NCBI GenBank assembly: GCA_965662345.1
Contig: CBFIHE010000023.1
Location: forward strand, 1 to 35,806
Direction: 5' to 3'
DNA length: 35,806 bases
Source of the DNA: UBA6049 sp965662345
GTDB taxonomy: Bacteria; Bacteroidota; Bacteroidia; Flavobacteriales_G; Salibacteraceae
Shown: positions 32,671 to 35,806 of the stretch, one piece after another
How the letters are laid out: each line of letters starts with the position of its first letter
How positions within the stretch are numbered: the stretch's first letter is position 1
Made by a program: the position numbers and the translations under genes
Notes under the pieces: model-generated
Database searches by the model: none
What the model saw: the letters and a program-made list of their open reading frames with translations, nothing else
What the model was told of the DNA's origin: nothing

Positions 32671-35280
32671 ATGAAGAAAATTTTACTTGCTGCCACAGCA
32701 GTGGCATTGAGTGGGGCTACCTTCGCGCAAAACCAATTCTCAGGAATTCAGAAGGCGCCAAAACCTCAAAAAGTAGGTATTCACACAGATGAATACAGAT
32801 CAGTTAACTATATCAACCGTGCAGGTGGTGGAGCTTCCACAGCAGCATTGGGCGATACAATTATGATTGAAACATTTGGAAACGGTTACAATGGTGACGG
32901 TACAAATGGTACATGGACAAACAACGGCTCAACCTCAGCAGCTATCTGGGAATACCGTGGAACATCTACTACGCCTAATAACACAGTAGGTACAAGAGGT
33001 GCTTACGGTGGAACTGGTGGAACTCCAATCGCTTCTCCAACAGTAGCGAATGGTTTCATGATTTTTGATTCTGACTATTTAGATAACGGTGGTACTGCTG
33101 GTGCTTTTGGTCAAGGTCCTGCTGCAACTCCGCACAATGGAGAGTTGATTTCACCTGTTATAGATTTGAGTATATACCCTGAGGTGATTATGCAAATGAA
33201 CGTTAAATACAGACGTTTCGTTGGCGATCTTTTCGTTGTATTCTCTACAGACGGTGTAAACTGGAATGATTCTATCCAAGTTTTTGGTGAAGCACTAGGA
33301 ACACCAACAAATTCACCGCATACAGATGACATAGTGAGTGTATACGTAAGTAATTTAATTGGTGGTTCAACAACCGCTCAATTTAAATTATTCTTTGATG
33401 GTACAACTACACATGGAAACCCGAATGGTTCTGGATACTACTACGCAATGGTAGATGACATTCTTTTGTTAGAAGCTCCTGATAACGATTTGGTGCTAGA
33501 CCAGCAGTATATCCATACTTCAGTAGACACTGGCAATAAGCGTTACTACACAGAAATTCCATACAATCACTCAGTATTAGATACAGTGTTCTTTGGTGGT
33601 GATGTAACCAACTTGGGTACAGCTACACAACAAAATACACGTGTTAACACGTACATTACTGAACCGAACGGAAACATTGCTTTGAGAGCTTCTCAAGCGG
33701 TTAACCTTACTGCAGGTTCTTCTGATTCATTAACAGCAACTTCAGGATACACGTTTAACGCTGGTTTGGGTACGTACAACGTAGCGTTCACTGCTGAGTC
33801 TGACTCAACTGATGACGTTCCTGCGGATAACGTAATCGACTGGACAACCATTGTATCCGATACAGTTTACGCTCGCGACCGCGATGCAGCAGGAGGTACA
33901 GGCCGTTGGTATGGTGCTGGTACAAACTACGAGATAGGTAACTTGTACACAATCCGCACAACGGATACTATTACTTCAATTTCTGTTCAATGGATGGATT
34001 TGACAGCTGTAGGTTCAGTAGTTAGCTTGAATGTATATGATGCTTCTCTTACTACACCAGTTGCTTCTCGTCAGTTCGTTTCTTTAACTGCGAACGATAT
34101 TGGCCAGTGGGCTACATTCGATATTACTGATACAGAGTTGACTCCTGGTGATTACATTGTAACTTACGAAACATTCTCTGACTCAGTTCTTTGGGCATTT
34201 GATATTGAAGACCCTCAATCTGATGATCAAACAGTTTTTGTTGATCCAGATAACTCTGGAACTTGGTTCTTTACAAACTCTCTTCCAATGATTCGTATGA
34301 ACTTGAAAGGTTATAACTGTCCAACTCTTAGCTTAACATCTTCAAATATTAACCCATCTGCTTGTGGTGGTGCTGATGGTACTGCTACAATATCTGTAGG
34401 TGGTTCTAACTGTGCTACTTGTAACTACGACTGGGGTGATACTGCTGCTGTAGGACTAAGCACTCGTAACGATTTAGCTGCAGGTTCTTACAATGTAACT
34501 GTATTTGACGCAACTGGTTGTTCTGATGTAATTGTGGTTAACGTTCCTAACGCTAACGCACCAATCGTAGACCAAGTAAACGCAACTGATGTTGCTTGTT
34601 TTGGTGATGCAGACGGAGAAATCAACCTGACAATGAACGGTAGTTCAGGTACTGCACCTTTCACATATGACTGGAGTACAGGTTCTCAAACTTCAACTCC
34701 TACAATAACAGGCTTGTCTTCTGGCACTTACGATGTAACAATCGAAGATGCATCAGGCTGTTTGACTGTTGAAACAGGAATTGCAATTACAGAGCCATCT
34801 TCTGCATTAACTGCAACTGCAGCTGGTGATGATAATGGTTACGGTTCAGGTTCTGTATCTGCTTCAGGTGGTACAGCTCCTTACACTTACTTGTGGAGCA
34901 CAGGTGAAACTACTTCTTCAATTAGTGGTTCTGATGGTGGTAACTTAACAGTTACTGTAACAGATGCTAACGGTTGTGAAGACGTACAAGCCGTTTATGT
35001 AACTCCAGTTGGAACAAATGACTTGGTATTCGCTTCTAGCTTGAATGTATTCCCTAACCCTAACGGTGGAACATTCAACATTAGCTTTGAAGAGTTGACA
35101 GGTACTTACACAATCAACGTTGTAAGCACAATCGGTCAAGTTGTTGATACACGTGTAGTAGCTGTAGCAGGTACACACGTTGAAACGTTAGATAATGTTT
35201 CATTGACTAAAGGTATCTACTTCGTTAACGTTTCAAACGAAGAAGGTTCTGAAGCAACATTTAGAGTAGTAGTGAAGTAA
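32671..35280 (+). CDS. T9SS-exported adhesin-like protein with SprB-type repeats
   Basis: This 869-residue protein has a signal peptide MKKILLAATAVALSGATFA (cut before QNQ). A jelly-roll, choice-of-anchor-like domain lies at about 60-270 (ELISPVIDLSIYPEVIMQMNVKYRR), with beta-rich modules to about 550. At least two and probably three SprB-like repeats follow at about 560-785, in the form ...GxAPYTYxWSTGxTTxxxxG...YxVTVxDAxGC. The C-terminal T9SS type A sorting domain covers about 790-869 (NVFPNPNGGTFNISF ... GIYFVNV). It should be exported and fixed to the surface or released. Codons are strongly T/A-ending with repeated favoured triplets (GGT, GCT, TCT, ACA), suggesting high expression. Its function is probably adhesion or a surface layer component; no enzyme domain is seen. 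Confidence 0.85.
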   Translation: MKKILLAATAVALSGATFAQNQFSGIQKAPKPQKVGIHTDEYRSVNYINRAGGGASTAALGDTIMIETFGNGYNGDGTNGTWTNNGSTSAAIWEYRGTSTTPNNTVGTRGAYGGTGGTPIASPTVANGFMIFDSDYLDNGGTAGAFGQGPAATPHNGELISPVIDLSIYPEVIMQMNVKYRRFVGDLFVVFSTDGVNWNDSIQVFGEALGTPTNSPHTDDIVSVYVSNLIGGSTTAQFKLFFDGTTTHGNPNGSGYYYAMVDDILLLEAPDNDLVLDQQYIHTSVDTGNKRYYTEIPYNHSVLDTVFFGGDVTNLGTATQQNTRVNTYITEPNGNIALRASQAVNLTAGSSDSLTATSGYTFNAGLGTYNVAFTAESDSTDDVPADNVIDWTTIVSDTVYARDRDAAGGTGRWYGAGTNYEIGNLYTIRTTDTITSISVQWMDLTAVGSVVSLNVYDASLTTPVASRQFVSLTANDIGQWATFDITDTELTPGDYIVTYETFSDSVLWAFDIEDPQSDDQTVFVDPDNSGTWFFTNSLPMIRMNLKGYNCPTLSLTSSNINPSACGGADGTATISVGGSNCATCNYDWGDTAAVGLSTRNDLAAGSYNVTVFDATGCSDVIVVNVPNANAPIVDQVNATDVACFGDADGEINLTMNGSSGTAPFTYDWSTGSQTSTPTITGLSSGTYDVTIEDASGCLTVETGIAITEPSSALTATAAGDDNGYGSGSVSASGGTAPYTYLWSTGETTSSISGSDGGNLTVTVTDANGCEDVQAVYVTPVGTNDLVFASSLNVFPNPNGGTFNISFEELTGTYTINVVSTIGQVVDTRVVAVAGTHVETLDNVSLTKGIYFVNVSNEEGSEATFRVVVK

Positions 35281-35301
35281 TTCACGCTTTCTTAATAGTA
35301 C

Positions 35302-35333
35302 AAAGCCGGTGAGCATGCTCACCGGCTTTTTTT
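35302..35333 (+). terminator. intrinsic terminator after the adhesin gene
   Basis: A near-perfect palindrome pairs AAAGCCGGTGAG with CTCACCGGCTTT (35302-35313, 35318-35329) around CATG and is followed by T to 35333. Confidence 0.9.
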
Positions 35334-35806
35334 GTGCTCACTTTATTCAAAACACTCAACTTAGTACTTCTGCTGGCACAGCAATTAAAAGTGGACATCT
35401 CCTCTAAAAGACCAATCTGTAGCATAAATAAATCGAGATTTGCTAGCAGAATAAGTTTTCAGTTGTTTCCACTAGTTCAATTTTCTCTAGCATTACGCAC
35501 ACAACAATCTCATCTCTAGCTAGTGCTATGACGCTGCTCTAGTTTCAACTGCGCAAATATTCACCCCAATCACAGTGAGATACTAAACTTATCGCCAATG
35601 CAATTGAGGTTTAACTGAATAACTAGTTCGAGTTAATAAAAACTCCAAATAATCAACTGTTCAAGATTCAGTTCAAGGAAGGGTAAAGAAATGTAAAGAA
35701 TGATTTGTCAAGGTCTGATTGAGTTCATAGAGTATCACTGCCTAGTGTACCTATTTAACCAGACGATACCTCAGGATAATTTAGAAGATACAGTGTGAGT
35801 ATTGCT
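35334..35806. other. region without recognisable genes
   Basis: This AT-rich stretch runs to the window end. All frames are short and none encodes a family I recognise; a minus-strand frame of about 30 codons ending in a TAA near 35392 has a protein-like look but no start. No tRNA, repeat array or transposon end is visible. It may be the upstream region of a gene beyond the window. Confidence 0.5.

Noticed and set aside
34300..34990. Repeated GGT/ACA/TCT-rich DNA in the adhesin gene, considered as a DNA repeat array.
   Set aside because: The similarity is explained by protein-level SprB repeats plus strong codon bias; the DNA copies are not near-identical.
35390..35480. Minus-strand frame reading like a C-terminus (contains YSASKSRFIYATDWSFRGDV), perhaps a transposase remnant.
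   Set aside because: It is about 30 codons with stops on both sides, no start, no inverted repeats and no match to an insertion sequence family that I can name.
35334..35519. A 61-codon open frame after the last terminator.
   Set aside because: It starts inside or just after the terminator T run, has no recognisable family or signal, and its composition looks like translated intergenic DNA.

Overview
The window reads as chromosomal DNA of a marine-type Bacteroidetes (Flavobacteriia, perhaps Cryomorphaceae-like). The evidence is two secreted proteins with type IX secretion (T9SS) C-terminal sorting domains, a gliding-motility GldA ATPase, a TonB-dependent receptor with an N-terminal carboxypeptidase-like regulatory domain, TAnnTTTG-type -7 promoter boxes, A-rich rather than Shine-Dalgarno leaders, and an F1 ATPase beta/epsilon pair separated from the rest of the atp genes. 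The sequence is moderately AT-rich. I see no tRNA or rRNA gene, insertion sequence, CRISPR array or phage.

Positions 1-11330 form an outer-envelope/LPS locus. An LptF/LptG permease faces a minus-strand operon (7734 to 1995) of kdnA, kdnB, an ArnT-like GT39 transferase, an ArnC/DPM-like GT2 transferase and a flippase-like membrane protein. Divergent from kdnA, a plus-strand operon (7822-11292) carries kdsB, a metal-dependent kdsA, a fusion of a fructose-6-phosphate-aldolase/transaldolase domain to a KdsD-type CBS pair, and a divergent KdsC-like phosphatase. All steps from arabinose 5-phosphate to CMP-Kdo or CMP-8-amino-Kdo are represented except the usual SIS-domain isomerase KdsD, whose place is taken by the aldolase-CBS fusion. 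My main hypothesis is that this fusion supplies arabinose 5-phosphate.

Positions 11344-16834 (minus strand) carry ribF, a secreted leucine-rich-repeat protein, and a thiamine salvage set: a YkoF-like thiamine-binding protein, a PnuC-family transporter (PnuT), a NadR-like P-loop kinase, then a clear TPP riboswitch directly in front of a TonB-dependent receptor.

Positions 17004-29319 are mostly housekeeping: atpD-atpC, a Sua5/TsaC enzyme, a large T9SS-secreted 5'-nucleotidase-like protein, a Na+/H+ antiporter, a MazG-like hydrolase, dtd, rsgA, gldA with an overlapping methyltransferase, a UbiA-like protein lacking the first Asp-rich motif, and a small exported hypothetical protein. Positions 29426-35280 carry gcvP, a 389-base intergenic region with a possible small transcript, and an 869-residue T9SS adhesin-like protein with SprB-type repeats. 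The last 470 bases hold no gene I can support.

Several probable starts lie inside longer open frames that begin with GTG or TTG (GT2, kdnB, kdnA, the YkoF-like gene, the LRR gene and the 28681-29319 gene). I give the better-supported start for each.
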